Part shown: positions 14,607-20,282 of the stretch, piece after piece
How the letters are laid out: each line of letters starts with the position of its first letter
Position numbering within the stretch: position 1 is the first letter of the stretch
Source of the DNA: JBDHZU01 sp039812085
Lineage (GTDB): Bacteria > Actinomycetota > Actinomycetes > S36-B12 > UBA10799
DNA length: 20,282 nt
Direction: 5' to 3'
NCBI GenBank assembly: GCA_039812085.1
Contig: JBDHZU010000024.1
Span: 1 to 20,282, forward strand
Translations under genes and position numbers: made by a program
Notes under the pieces: model-generated
What the model saw: the letters and a program-made list of their open reading frames with translations, nothing else
Databases searched by the model: none
What the model was told of the DNA's origin: nothing

Positions 14607-15341
14607 ATGCCACCTGTCACTGTCTCGGGAACCGCCAGTCGTCATCGTTCGGGATTGAGTAGACGGATTCGTCGCCATCGAGGCGTCGTGGCCGGTGTGC
14701 TGGTAGCTGCGGGAGTCATGCTGTTGGCGGCGCGGCCCGCCGCCACGGTTGAACAAGCCACAGTTGTTACTGCCATGACAAACCTTCCTGCCGGGCATCT
14801 CGTGCAGAAGGGCGACGTGGCACTCACTGCGGTGCCGGTGGCTGCTGTTGTTCCTGGCAATGCCACCGATCTCGATTCCGTCATCGGACGAGTGACGGCT
14901 GCTCCACTGGTTGCTGGTGAACCCATTGCTGATCGACGACTGGTCGGTCCGTCGCTGGTTGCCGCGATGAACGACTCTGGCGATGACCCAGCTAATCCCG
15001 TTGTCATCACGACCGTTGATCTGGCCGATTCGTCGTCCGCTGCGTTGGCTCGTCACGGTGATCTCGTTGACATCATTTCCGCGCACCGGTCGTCGGATCT
15101 TTCGTCTGACAAACAGCACCAAGCAACGGTTGTCGCGTCTGCGGCAAGAGTGGTTGCCCTGGTTGAACCGGATAGTGCGAGTTCGCTGGGAGAAAGCGTG
15201 GGGAACTTTGGTTCTGCTACTCCGCGAGCGAATCGTTCGGGCAGCCTTTTACTGGTCGCGGTGCCACGTTCGGTTGCTGCCGAACTTATGGCTGCTGGGG
15301 TTGATCAGAAGTTGGCAATCGTGGTTCGCGCGCGTCCCTGA
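14607..15341 (+). CDS. SAF-domain membrane-anchored protein (CpaB/RcpC-like)
   Basis: The 244-residue product has a basic N-terminus (SRRIRRHRG), one membrane span at about 31-45 (GVVAGVLVAAGVMLLAA), then a SAF domain: VVTAMTNLPAGHLVQKGDVALTAV, followed by RVTAAPLVAGEPIADRRLV. CpaB/RcpC proteins with this layout help assemble Flp/Tad pili, but no pilus gene is in the window. In several actinobacteria a single SAF gene sits beside fmdB and mscL as here, so a stand-alone envelope role is more likely. Its stop is 6 nt from the convergent fmdB stop. Function beyond the domain call is unknown. Confidence 0.8.
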   Translation: MPPVTVSGTASRHRSGLSRRIRRHRGVVAGVLVAAGVMLLAARPAATVEQATVVTAMTNLPAGHLVQKGDVALTAVPVAAVVPGNATDLDSVIGRVTAAPLVAGEPIADRRLVGPSLVAAMNDSGDDPANPVVITTVDLADSSSAALARHGDLVDIISAHRSSDLSSDKQHQATVVASAARVVALVEPDSASSLGESVGNFGSATPRANRSGSLLLVAVPRSVAAELMAAGVDQKLAIVVRARP

Positions 15342-15347
15342 CGTTCG

Positions 15348-15719
15348 CTATTTATCCGAGGACTTCCCGGAGGTTCCCGATGATGTGGACTTCGTCGTTG
15401 CTGAACTGCCTGACGAACTGTCCGTCTTGGGTGCTGATGACGAAGTCGATGAACTCGTGGAGTCGGACGATGAGCCGGAGTCGGACTTCTTCGTCGAGTC
15501 GTTGCCGGTCGAGGTGGTCGATCCGTTGTTCGACTTCTGTGATGAACGGCTGTCGGTTTTGTAGAAACCGCTGCCCTTGAACACCACTCCGACGTTGCCA
15601 AATTTCTTGCGTAGTCGGCCACCACATTGTTCGCACTCGGTCAGTGAGTCGTCGTGAATCGACTGGACTGCCTCAAGTTCGTGGCCACACTCCGTGCAGA
15701 CGTACTCGTAGGTTGGCAT
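15348..15719 (-). CDS. FmdB-family zinc-ribbon protein (Ruc/Rv0991c-like)
   Basis: The 123-residue product starts MPTYEYVCTECGHELEAVQS and has CxxC pairs C8/C11 and C29/C32, the FmdB zinc ribbon. From about residue 58 the sequence is almost pure Ser/Thr/Lys/Asp/Gly, certainly disordered. In M. tuberculosis the family member next to the cyclo-ligase gene, Rv0991c (Ruc), is a redox-regulated chaperone with a zinc ribbon and disordered tail. The same neighbourhood here (cyclo-ligase, galU) makes orthology plausible. No CIRCE element is seen upstream. Its start is 23 nt from the divergent crcB start, and their -10 boxes overlap. Confidence 0.9.
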   Translation of the reverse strand: MPTYEYVCTECGHELEAVQSIHDDSLTECEQCGGRLRKKFGNVGVVFKGSGFYKTDSRSSQKSNNGSTTSTGNDSTKKSDSGSSSDSTSSSTSSSAPKTDSSSGSSATTKSTSSGTSGKSSDK

Positions 15720-15725
15720 TTGGTC

Positions 15726-15735
15726 AGGATACGGT
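15726..15735. promoter_or_regulatory. Overlapping divergent -10 boxes of fmdB and crcB
   Basis: On the minus strand TATCCT (complement of 15726-15731) is followed by 6 nt and the fmdB ATG. On the plus strand TACGGT (15730-15735) is followed by 7 nt and the crcB ATG 15743. The boxes share the TA at 15730-15731, so only one polymerase could melt the site at a time. Confidence 0.5.
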
Positions 15736-15742
15736 GACGGTT

Positions 15743-16192
15743 ATGGCCTATCCGGAGCCTGTTCCCAGTCGCGAGCTATATCGCCTCGTCGCCATCGGCG
15801 GTGTGATCGGCGCAGTTGCTCGATTCCTGCTGTCTGTGGTCCTTCCGCATGGCGGAACAGCGTGGCCGTGGGCGACGTTCGTCGCCAACATCCTGGGCTG
15901 CTTGGTGATCGGCTACTTCGCTACCTGGCTGTTGCAGAACCTGCCACCCATCTCAGTGAGCGCCCAGGCTGCGCGGATTCGTGCATTCGTCGTCACGGGT
16001 GTGCTGGGTGGGTTCACCACGTTCTCCTCGTTCGCGGTGGAGACACATGCAATGGCTGCAGGGGGTCGCCGGTTCATGGCGCTGCTGTACGTCGTGCTCA
16101 GCATGGTGATTGGCCTACTCGCGGTATGGCTTGGTTCTCGCCTGGTCTACCGAACGCCAGAGGCTCTGGAAGAGGACGAGGTCACTGGATGA
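15743..16192 (+). CDS. crcB: Fluoride exporter channel subunit Fluc/CrcB, first copy
   Basis: The 149-residue product has four hydrophobic helices and the CrcB motifs GGVIGAVARFLLS, ATFVANILGCLVIGY and GGFTTFSSFAVET; the TTFSSF segment holds the Phe-box and Ser/Thr track that conducts fluoride. Fluc channels form antiparallel dimers that let fluoride leak out of the cytosol. ATG 15743 is chosen because homologues start close before the first helix; GTG 15734 is possible. The stop overlaps the second crcB start (ATGA), so the two are translationally coupled, and a heterodimer is likely. The C-terminus is acidic (EALEEDEVTG). Confidence 0.93.
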   Translation: MAYPEPVPSRELYRLVAIGGVIGAVARFLLSVVLPHGGTAWPWATFVANILGCLVIGYFATWLLQNLPPISVSAQAARIRAFVVTGVLGGFTTFSSFAVETHAMAAGGRRFMALLYVVLSMVIGLLAVWLGSRLVYRTPEALEEDEVTG

Positions 16193-16569
16193 TCATCCTC
16201 GAAATCTTGGCTGTAGCTCTGGGGGGAGCGGTGGGCGCCCCGTTGAGGTTTGCGGCTGAACGTGCCGGTGCATCGGTAACGACGAGTTGGCCGGTGGGAA
16301 CGTTCGCCGCAAACATGATCGGAAGCCTTGTGGCGGGTTTCAGTGCTGCCTTCTTTGTCTACGGGCATAACGGGAACTGGCATCTGCTCGGGTACGCACT
16401 GATCTCGGTGGGTTTATGTGGTGCGTTGACCACCTTCAGTTCTTTCTGTCTGCAGATCATCGACTTCGCCGAGAACAAGCCGTCGGTGGCATGGGCCTAC
16501 TCGGTTGGCTCGCTTGTTCTGGGATTGATCCTTGCCACGATCGGTTATCAGATCGGTTCCGGGCTGTAG
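16189..16569 (+). CDS. crcB: Fluoride exporter channel subunit Fluc/CrcB, second copy
   Basis: The 126-residue product again has four helices with GGAVGAPLRF, GTFAANMIGSLVAGF and CGALTTFSSFCLQ. Start ATG 16189 overlaps the upstream stop by 4 nt and begins MIILEILAVALGG, right at the first helix, as expected. Paired crcB genes in Gram-positive bacteria often encode two subunits of opposite topology; loop charges by eye do not settle the orientation. It ends one base before the convergent cyclo-ligase stop. No fluoride riboswitch is apparent in the 23-bp gap upstream of the pair. Confidence 0.93.
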   Translation: MIILEILAVALGGAVGAPLRFAAERAGASVTTSWPVGTFAANMIGSLVAGFSAAFFVYGHNGNWHLLGYALISVGLCGALTTFSSFCLQIIDFAENKPSVAWAYSVGSLVLGLILATIGYQIGSGL

Positions 16570-16570
16570 C

Positions 16571-17122
16571 TCAAACGACGACGACCCCATCCATCCGAAT
16601 GTCATGCGGCTGAATGGGAAGCTCATCGCGCACATCGGATTCTCCGATGATCGTCAACAGAATTGGGCCGCCCGCAGTTGCCCGGTCGATAGTTTCCAGC
16701 GCCCGGTCGTAGTACCCAGCTCCTTGCCCCAATCGATCACCGTCAGGTGTTGCGGACAGCGCCGGAATGACCATGACGGCGCATCCGGCAGCGACCAGTG
16801 ATGCGGTGTCGAGGAACTCCTTGTCGTCGAGTAGCCACTTCAACGTAGGCAACCGTTGGCCATGCACTTTGTAGACCGGCAGGGCGACTCGTAATCCACG
16901 ATCGATCAGGGCCTGGTTGAGTGCATGTGTGGGTGGTTCGTCACCGTAAGACTCGTAGGAGGCGACGATCGTCCCTGACGAAAGATCCGCGATCTCCGGT
17001 CGCGCGCACGCTTGTGTGGCGATGGTGGCTGCCCGTTGCTGCCAGCCGGGTTCTCCCGCTTGTTCGTGCAACTCACGACGGTGTTGCCGGATCTGTTGTC
17101 GGAGGCTCTGCTTGTCGGACAC
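16571..17122 (-). CDS. 5-formyltetrahydrofolate cyclo-ligase
   Basis: The 183-residue product starts (GTG) SDKQSLRQQIRQHRREL, has the substrate-site YESYGDEPPT, and the ATP-binding GQGAGYYDRAL, corresponding to the family GxGGGYYDR with one Gly replaced by Ala. The enzyme converts 5-formyl-THF to 5,10-methenyl-THF with ATP and so recovers a dead-end folate. A longer open frame reaches 17209, but its extra N-terminus (MACARPYWRG...) is atypical and would overlap the galU start, so GTG 17120-17122 is chosen; a CACAAT box lies 6 nt before it. It is divergent from galU with 80 bp between them. The fmdB-cycloligase-galU context matches M. tuberculosis Rv0991c-Rv0993. Confidence 0.92.
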   Translation of the reverse strand: MSDKQSLRQQIRQHRRELHEQAGEPGWQQRAATIATQACARPEIADLSSGTIVASYESYGDEPPTHALNQALIDRGLRVALPVYKVHGQRLPTLKWLLDDKEFLDTASLVAAGCAVMVIPALSATPDGDRLGQGAGYYDRALETIDRATAGGPILLTIIGESDVRDELPIQPHDIRMDGVVVV

Positions 17123-17189
17123 TGCGCCATTGTGCGTCGTTCGTCCGCTGTTCGGCTTGTCCTGCGCGCCGATTGCCTGACCTCTCCAA

Positions 17190-17195
17190 TAAGGT
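17190..17195 (+). promoter_or_regulatory. -10 box of galU, leaderless arrangement
   Basis: TAAGGT (TANNNT) is followed by 7 nt and ATG 17203. The AAGG within it could alternatively serve as a weak Shine-Dalgarno. Confidence 0.45.
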
Positions 17196-17202
17196 CGAGC
17201 AC

Positions 17203-18117
17203 ATGCCAAGCAATTCTGCTGTCCGTAAGGCTGTCATCCCCGTTGCCGGGTTGGGAACTCGTTTTCTTCCCGCGACGAAGGCCGTCCCGAAAGAGATGCT
17301 GCCGGTCGTCGACCGACCCGCTATCCAGTACGTCGTGGAAGAGGCCGCAGCGGCTGGGTTCGATGACGTTCTGCTTGTGACCGGCCGAGGCAAGACTGCT
17401 ATCGAGGATCACTTCGATCGCAATGGTTCGTTGGAGTCTGCGCTTGAGGCCAAGGGTGATTCCGATCGGCTTGCGCAGATCGTGGAGCCCACAGAATTGG
17501 CGAGCGTTCACAGCGTTCGACAGCCTGAAGCCCGAGGTCTGGGGCATGCCGTGTTGTGCGCCAAGGATCATGTGGGTGCCGAACCGTTTGCTGTTCTGCT
17601 CGGCGACGATTTCATCGATCCGCGCGATGCAATCCTCGGTCAGATGGCAGAGGTCCGGGAACAATTCGGCGGCAGTGTGTTGTGTCTGATGGAAGTTCCC
17701 GAAGAGCTTGTTCACTTGTATGGCTGCGCTGCGGTTGAGCAGACAGACACCGACGGTGTGGTGCGAGTGACCGAATTGGTGGAAAAACCACCGGCAGGGG
17801 AGCAGCCCAGCAACCTCGTGGTGATCGGCCGGTATGTCATTGATTCGGCTGTCTTTGAGATCTTGGAACAGACCCCGCCCGGTCGTGGTGGCGAGATCCA
17901 ACTCACCGATGCGCTGGAAACCTTGATTGATACGCCTGCAGATCAGGGTGGGGGCGTTCACGCGGTGGTCTTCGACGGTCGTCGGTATGACACCGGAGAC
18001 AAGCTCAGCTACTTGCAGGCAGTGGTTCAGTTGGCCGCTGAACGAGAAGATCTCGGGGATTCGTTCCGTGCGTGGTTGACCGAATTTGTGGGCACCATGC
18101 AGAACAATCGCCAGTGA
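17203..18117 (+). CDS. galU: UTP-glucose-1-phosphate uridylyltransferase
   Basis: The 304-residue product has the nucleotidyltransferase signature VIPVAGLGTRFLPATKAVPK (11-30) followed by EMLPVVDRPAIQYVVEEA, the LLGDDF metal site, VTELVEKPP, and GRGGEIQLTDAL. It makes UDP-glucose from UTP and glucose-1-phosphate, feeding glycans, trehalose and UDP-galactose. Length is typical. It is followed after 39 bp by the rimJ-type gene. In M. tuberculosis and corynebacteria a MoeA-like gene (glp) sits between these two; it is absent here. Confidence 0.96.
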   Translation: MPSNSAVRKAVIPVAGLGTRFLPATKAVPKEMLPVVDRPAIQYVVEEAAAAGFDDVLLVTGRGKTAIEDHFDRNGSLESALEAKGDSDRLAQIVEPTELASVHSVRQPEARGLGHAVLCAKDHVGAEPFAVLLGDDFIDPRDAILGQMAEVREQFGGSVLCLMEVPEELVHLYGCAAVEQTDTDGVVRVTELVEKPPAGEQPSNLVVIGRYVIDSAVFEILEQTPPGRGGEIQLTDALETLIDTPADQGGGVHAVVFDGRRYDTGDKLSYLQAVVQLAAEREDLGDSFRAWLTEFVGTMQNNRQ

Positions 18118-18156
18118 TCATCGGCACTCATCCATCAGCGAGGTCTCGTAGTCACC

Positions 18157-18777
18157 ATGGCGACGCAACCCGTGCTTACCGCGGATCGGATCAGCTTGCG
18201 TCCGATCCGTTTACGCGACGCCGCTGCCTGGCGTGAGGTTCGCCAACGTAACCGTGACTGGTTGTCCAAATGGGATGCCACGAGCCCGTTGGGCATGGCC
18301 GATGTTCCGCCAACATTCGCCGCAATGGTTCGGGCGTTACGTTCCGAGGCGCGTGCAGGGCGAACGCTGCCGTGGGTCATCACGTATGACGGTGAACTTG
18401 TCGGACAGTTGACGATTGGTGGAATCGCCTACGGGTCGCTGCGGTCGGCTCATGCCGGTTACTGGGTGGCGCAAGAGGTCGCCGGGCATGGAATCGCACC
18501 GACTGCGCTGGCCATGGGGATCGACTATTGCTTCCGCCACCTTGGATTGCACCGGATAGAAGTCAATATCCGGCCGGAGAATGCGGCTAGTCGCCGTGTG
18601 GTGGAGAAGCTGGGCCTGCGATACGAAGGTCTGCGCGATCGATACCTGCATATCGACGGAGATTGGCGGGACCACGTGTCGTATGCGATCACGGACGAGG
18701 AGGTCCCGGAGGGGCTTGTCGCTCGGGCAATGTTGGCTGCGTCCGACCCCTCAAAATCGCTGCCTAACGATTACTAA
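18157..18777 (+). CDS. rimJ: GNAT acetyltransferase, RimJ/RimL type
   Basis: The 206-residue product has an N-terminal ISLRPIRLRDAAAWREVR block, an aromatic WLSKWDAT loop, the acetyl-CoA-binding region YWVAQEVAGHGIAPTALAMGI (V/I-x-x-x-x-GxGxA type, altered to AGHGIA) and the C-terminal RIEVNIRPENAASRRVVEKLGLRYEGL hallmark of RimJ/RimL enzymes. These acetylate N-termini, classically of ribosomal proteins S5 and L12, using acetyl-CoA. The symbol follows the conserved galU-(glp)-rimJ neighbourhood; the true substrate is untested. The gap to galU is 39 bp, with no strong ribosome-binding site or own promoter seen, so co-transcription is likely. Confidence 0.88.
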   Translation: MATQPVLTADRISLRPIRLRDAAAWREVRQRNRDWLSKWDATSPLGMADVPPTFAAMVRALRSEARAGRTLPWVITYDGELVGQLTIGGIAYGSLRSAHAGYWVAQEVAGHGIAPTALAMGIDYCFRHLGLHRIEVNIRPENAASRRVVEKLGLRYEGLRDRYLHIDGDWRDHVSYAITDEEVPEGLVARAMLAASDPSKSLPNDY

Positions 18778-18852
18778 CCGCTCGGCGTGACGCAATCAAC
18801 AAAAAGTGGCAGAGACACGCCCGAAATCCGCCCTCAGCGCACCATGAATCTC

Positions 18853-18858
18853 TAGGCT
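18853..18858 (+). promoter_or_regulatory. -10 box of the SepX/GlpR-like gene, leaderless arrangement
   Basis: TAGGCT (TANNNT) is followed by 7 nt and GTG 18866. There is no Shine-Dalgarno in the 88-bp gap after rimJ, so the gene probably has its own leaderless promoter. Confidence 0.5.
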
Positions 18859-18865
18859 GCAAAAC

Positions 18866-19894
18866 GTGGGTTCCGGACTTGTATACCTCGTCGTCATCTT
18901 GTTGTGGGCTGTCGTGCTCGTGCCTCAGTGGATGCGTCGTCATGAACGCAACTCCGAGCAACGATCCACCCTCACCTTCCACCGCGCCATGAAGACGCTG
19001 GAGCGTCGCCGTGCTGGCCGTGGCGTAAGCCGCGCTCGACATGACGTTGACGTGACCGTCGCCGGGGCACGTACCCGGGTCCACGACCGCGTTGCCCCCA
19101 TGGACATTGATGGCGTGTCAGCCATCGACCGCCACCTCGACGAGGGCGTTGACCCATTCGTCGGAAGCGTTGCCGAAGAACAGGTTCGGGTTGTCCGTCG
19201 AGTTCGCGCCTCGGCCCGAGCGCAGAAGGAAGCCGAGAAGCGTCGTCGTCACATCACCCAGGCCCTGATTGCCGTGTCGGTGTTGTCAGTGCTGTTGGCC
19301 TTTGTCGGCGTGCTGCCCGTTGCTCTGTCGGTGCTGTGCCTGCTGGCGCTGGGTGGCTACCTATTCGCTGCTCGTAATGCGACTGCCCGTTCGACTGCAG
19401 CAACCAGCCGAACTGTTCGTCGTGAGAATGCGCGTCTTGCTCACCTGGATGCTGAGTCAACGCCAGTTCGTCGTAAGCGTGATGTGACTCAGATGAAGTC
19501 CAGCCGTCACTCGCGTCGTCAAGCTCAGCGTCATCTTGAGGCTGTCCCAGCGTCGGGCCATTCGGTGGATACCGCTGGCGATGACGTTGAACTGCTGACC
19601 AGCGATGAGATCCGCACTCGCCGTGCTGCTGCAGCCGATGGCTGGGAGCCGGTTGAGTCGCCACTGCCGACCTATGTCGATGCTGCCCCTGCTTCACGGA
19701 TTCGCCGCAACCTGGATTCCACCGAGAACGGCGATTGGAACTCCGAGCGCATGCTGGAGCAGGCCGAGGCGCTGCGCACATTCGATGCCGATGTTGAGGC
19801 CGAACTTGGTCTGGATGTCGTGGTCGAGGTTCCAGAAGAGCGTCGTGCTTCCTACGACGATGAGATCCAGTACCGCCGCGCCGTCAACGACTAA
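18866..19894 (+). CDS. SepX/GlpR-like actinobacterial cell-division membrane protein
   Basis: The 342-residue product begins (GTG) GSGLVYLVVILLWAVVLVP followed by QWMRRHERNSE, matching the N-terminal span and basic RR/E patch of Streptomyces SepX and the corynebacterial Glp receptor GlpR (M. tuberculosis Rv0996 position). A Ser/Arg-rich cytosolic region follows, then a basic stretch (QKEAEKRRRH) and a hydrophobic hairpin at about 131-169 (two spans). The last 170 residues are charged and probably disordered, with RR/D-rich patches. These proteins link division and polar-growth factors (SepF, Glp, DivIVA/Wag31) at the septal membrane. The location after galU and rimJ supports the call. The partner gene glp is not in the usual slot. 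Confidence 0.82.
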   Translation: MGSGLVYLVVILLWAVVLVPQWMRRHERNSEQRSTLTFHRAMKTLERRRAGRGVSRARHDVDVTVAGARTRVHDRVAPMDIDGVSAIDRHLDEGVDPFVGSVAEEQVRVVRRVRASARAQKEAEKRRRHITQALIAVSVLSVLLAFVGVLPVALSVLCLLALGGYLFAARNATARSTAATSRTVRRENARLAHLDAESTPVRRKRDVTQMKSSRHSRRQAQRHLEAVPASGHSVDTAGDDVELLTSDEIRTRRAAAADGWEPVESPLPTYVDAAPASRIRRNLDSTENGDWNSERMLEQAEALRTFDADVEAELGLDVVVEVPEERRASYDDEIQYRRAVND

Positions 19895-19929
19895 TAAGCG
19901 CGTATCCTCGAACTCGCCCGCATGGGCAC

Positions 19930-20002
19930 GGGGCTGTGGCGCAGTTGGTAGCGCGTCTCGTTCGCAATGAGAAGGTCAGGGGTTCGATTCCCCTCAGCTC
20001 CA
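19930..20002 (+). tRNA. tRNA-Ala (anticodon CGC)
   Basis: A complete 73-nt cloverleaf: acceptor GGGGCTG/CAGCTCC (one G-U pair), D-stem GCGC/GCGC, anticodon stem TCTCG/TGAGA with loop TTCGCAA, T-arm AGGGG-TTCGATT-CCCCT, discriminator A at 20002. CCA is not encoded. The 3' portion from 19989 is repeated twice downstream. Confidence 0.96.
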
Positions 20003-20043
20003 CAAATAAGGGATCCCACATGCTTGTGGGATCCCTTATTTGT
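20002..20043 (+). terminator. Perfect 19-bp hairpin A directly at the tRNA-Ala end
   Basis: ACAAATAAGGGATCCCACA (20002-20020), loop TGCT, and its exact complement at 20025-20043, followed by a T/G-rich stretch. The first stem base is the tRNA discriminator. Termination or 3'-end processing is the likely role. Confidence 0.75.
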
Positions 20044-20108
20044 TTGGGTTTGTTGTGTGGGGAATCGGGAGGAGTTGCCCGGGGGGCAACGACGGATCCC
20101 CTCAGCTC

Positions 20109-20159
20109 CACAAGTGTCTGTGGCCCCCACGTCTTTTGTGGGGGCCACAGACACTTGTG
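20109..20159 (+). terminator. Perfect 22-bp hairpin B in the second array unit
   Basis: The arm at 20109-20130 is exactly complementary to 20138-20159 with a 7-nt loop GTCTTTT. The left arm begins with CACAA from the tRNA-tail repeat and the right arm ends TTGTG. It is unrelated in sequence to hairpin A apart from this base, and no T-run follows. Confidence 0.7.
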
Positions 20160-20209
20160 ATTGCACTGTGAATCGAGGAGGAACGTAGTGACGGAATCCC
20201 CTCAGCTCC

Positions 20210-20252
20210 ACAAATTAAGGGATCCCACATGCTTGTGGGATCCCTTATTTGT
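20210..20252 (+). terminator. Hairpin A, second copy, with one bulged T
   Basis: Same as the first hairpin A except for an extra T in the left arm (ACAAATTAAGGG). The loop TGCT and right arm are identical, and the same T/G-rich flank follows with one G fewer. Confidence 0.72.
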
Positions 20253-20282
20253 TTGGGTTTGTTGTGTGGGAATCGGGAGGAG

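Larger units (their letters stand above)
19989..20282 (+). repeat. Array of tRNA-Ala 3'-end repeats, each followed by a long hairpin
   Basis: The segment TCCCCTCAGCTCCACAA (T-arm 3' strand, acceptor 3' strand and discriminator of the tRNA, plus CAA) occurs at 19989, 20097 and 20197, so periods are 108 and 100 nt. Each copy leads straight into a long inverted repeat, then a linker containing AATCG(G)GAGGAG-like and GACGGA-like blocks. Units one and three share the same hairpin; unit two has an unrelated one. The array reaches the window edge and may continue. Confidence 0.9.

Noticed and set aside
14607..15341. Flp/Tad pilus locus based on the SAF/CpaB-like gene
   Set aside because: No pilin, ATPase, secretin or TadB/C gene is in the window; the neighbourhood is the housekeeping mscL-fmdB block.
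15644..15742. N-terminal extension of the first CrcB and, similarly, 15862-16188 for the second
   Set aside because: The extensions are Arg/Cys-rich, overlap neighbouring genes in other frames and lie before the first membrane helix where homologues start.
16921..17202. N-terminal extension of GalU upstream to 16921
   Set aside because: It would read antisense through the cyclo-ligase gene; GalU homologues begin just before the VIPVAGLGTR motif and a -10 box sits 7 nt before ATG 17203.
19884..20211. Minus-strand frames across tRNA-Ala and the hairpins (GNRTPDLLIA-like peptides)
   Set aside because: These are translations of the antisense of a tRNA gene and its repeats, a known type of misannotation.
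19989..20282. CRISPR array
   Set aside because: The repeat is only 17 nt, it is the end of a tRNA, spacing is 100-108 nt, and the intervening sequence is itself a hairpin that recurs; no cas genes.

Overview
The window looks like chromosome from a moderately high-G+C actinobacterium (class Actinomycetes); genus cannot be fixed from it. The evidence is a gene pair for 10-methyl branched fatty acids (tuberculostearic-acid type), a block matching M. tuberculosis Rv0991c-Rv0996 (FmdB/Ruc, 5-FTHF cyclo-ligase, galU, rimJ, SepX/GlpR membrane protein), and many genes that begin 6-7 nt after a TANNNT-like -10 box, as expected of leaderless actinobacterial transcripts.

Layout. 1-203: Pro/Thr-rich tail of an unidentified protein. 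234-2920: FAD reductase plus SAM methyltransferase (tmsA/tmsB, or bfaB/ufaA1 type). 2907-3344 (-): OsmC peroxiredoxin, tail to tail with the methyltransferase. 3445-4587: RtcB RNA ligase, divergent from osmC, with a 16-bp palindrome beside its -10 box. 4654-4726: tRNA-Arg(CCT) with a hairpin after it. 4871-5446: Lys-rich histone-H1-like protein. 5447-6523 (-): GH76 family protein. 6593-7045: cysteine-free Rrf2 regulator. 7049-13220 (-): probable operon read as MMPL exporter, then a coupled secreted LxxG-repeat protein, then a GH3 lipoprotein. 13286-13642: FKBP prolyl isomerase. 13643-13944: gene-free, hairpin-rich spacer. 13945-14097: 50-residue acidic protein. 14156-14548: MscL. 14607-15341: SAF-domain protein. 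15348-15719 (-): FmdB zinc ribbon. 15743-16569: two overlapping Fluc/CrcB fluoride channel genes. 16571-17122 (-): 5-FTHF cyclo-ligase. 17203-18117: galU. 18157-18777: RimJ-type acetyltransferase. 18866-19894: SepX/GlpR-like division protein. 19930-20002: tRNA-Ala(CGC). 19989-20282: an array in which the tRNA-Ala 3' end is repeated, each copy fused to a long near-perfect hairpin.

Most genes serve the envelope or housekeeping: membrane lipid methylation, polymer or lipid export, peptidoglycan recycling, osmotic and fluoride relief, UDP-glucose supply, septation. The least explained element is the tRNA-Ala tail/hairpin array at the right edge. The other open points are the absence of glp (moeA-like) between galU and rimJ, the overlapping divergent -10 boxes of fmdB and crcB, and the palindrome in the rtcB promoter. 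No phage, transposase, CRISPR or defence genes are visible.
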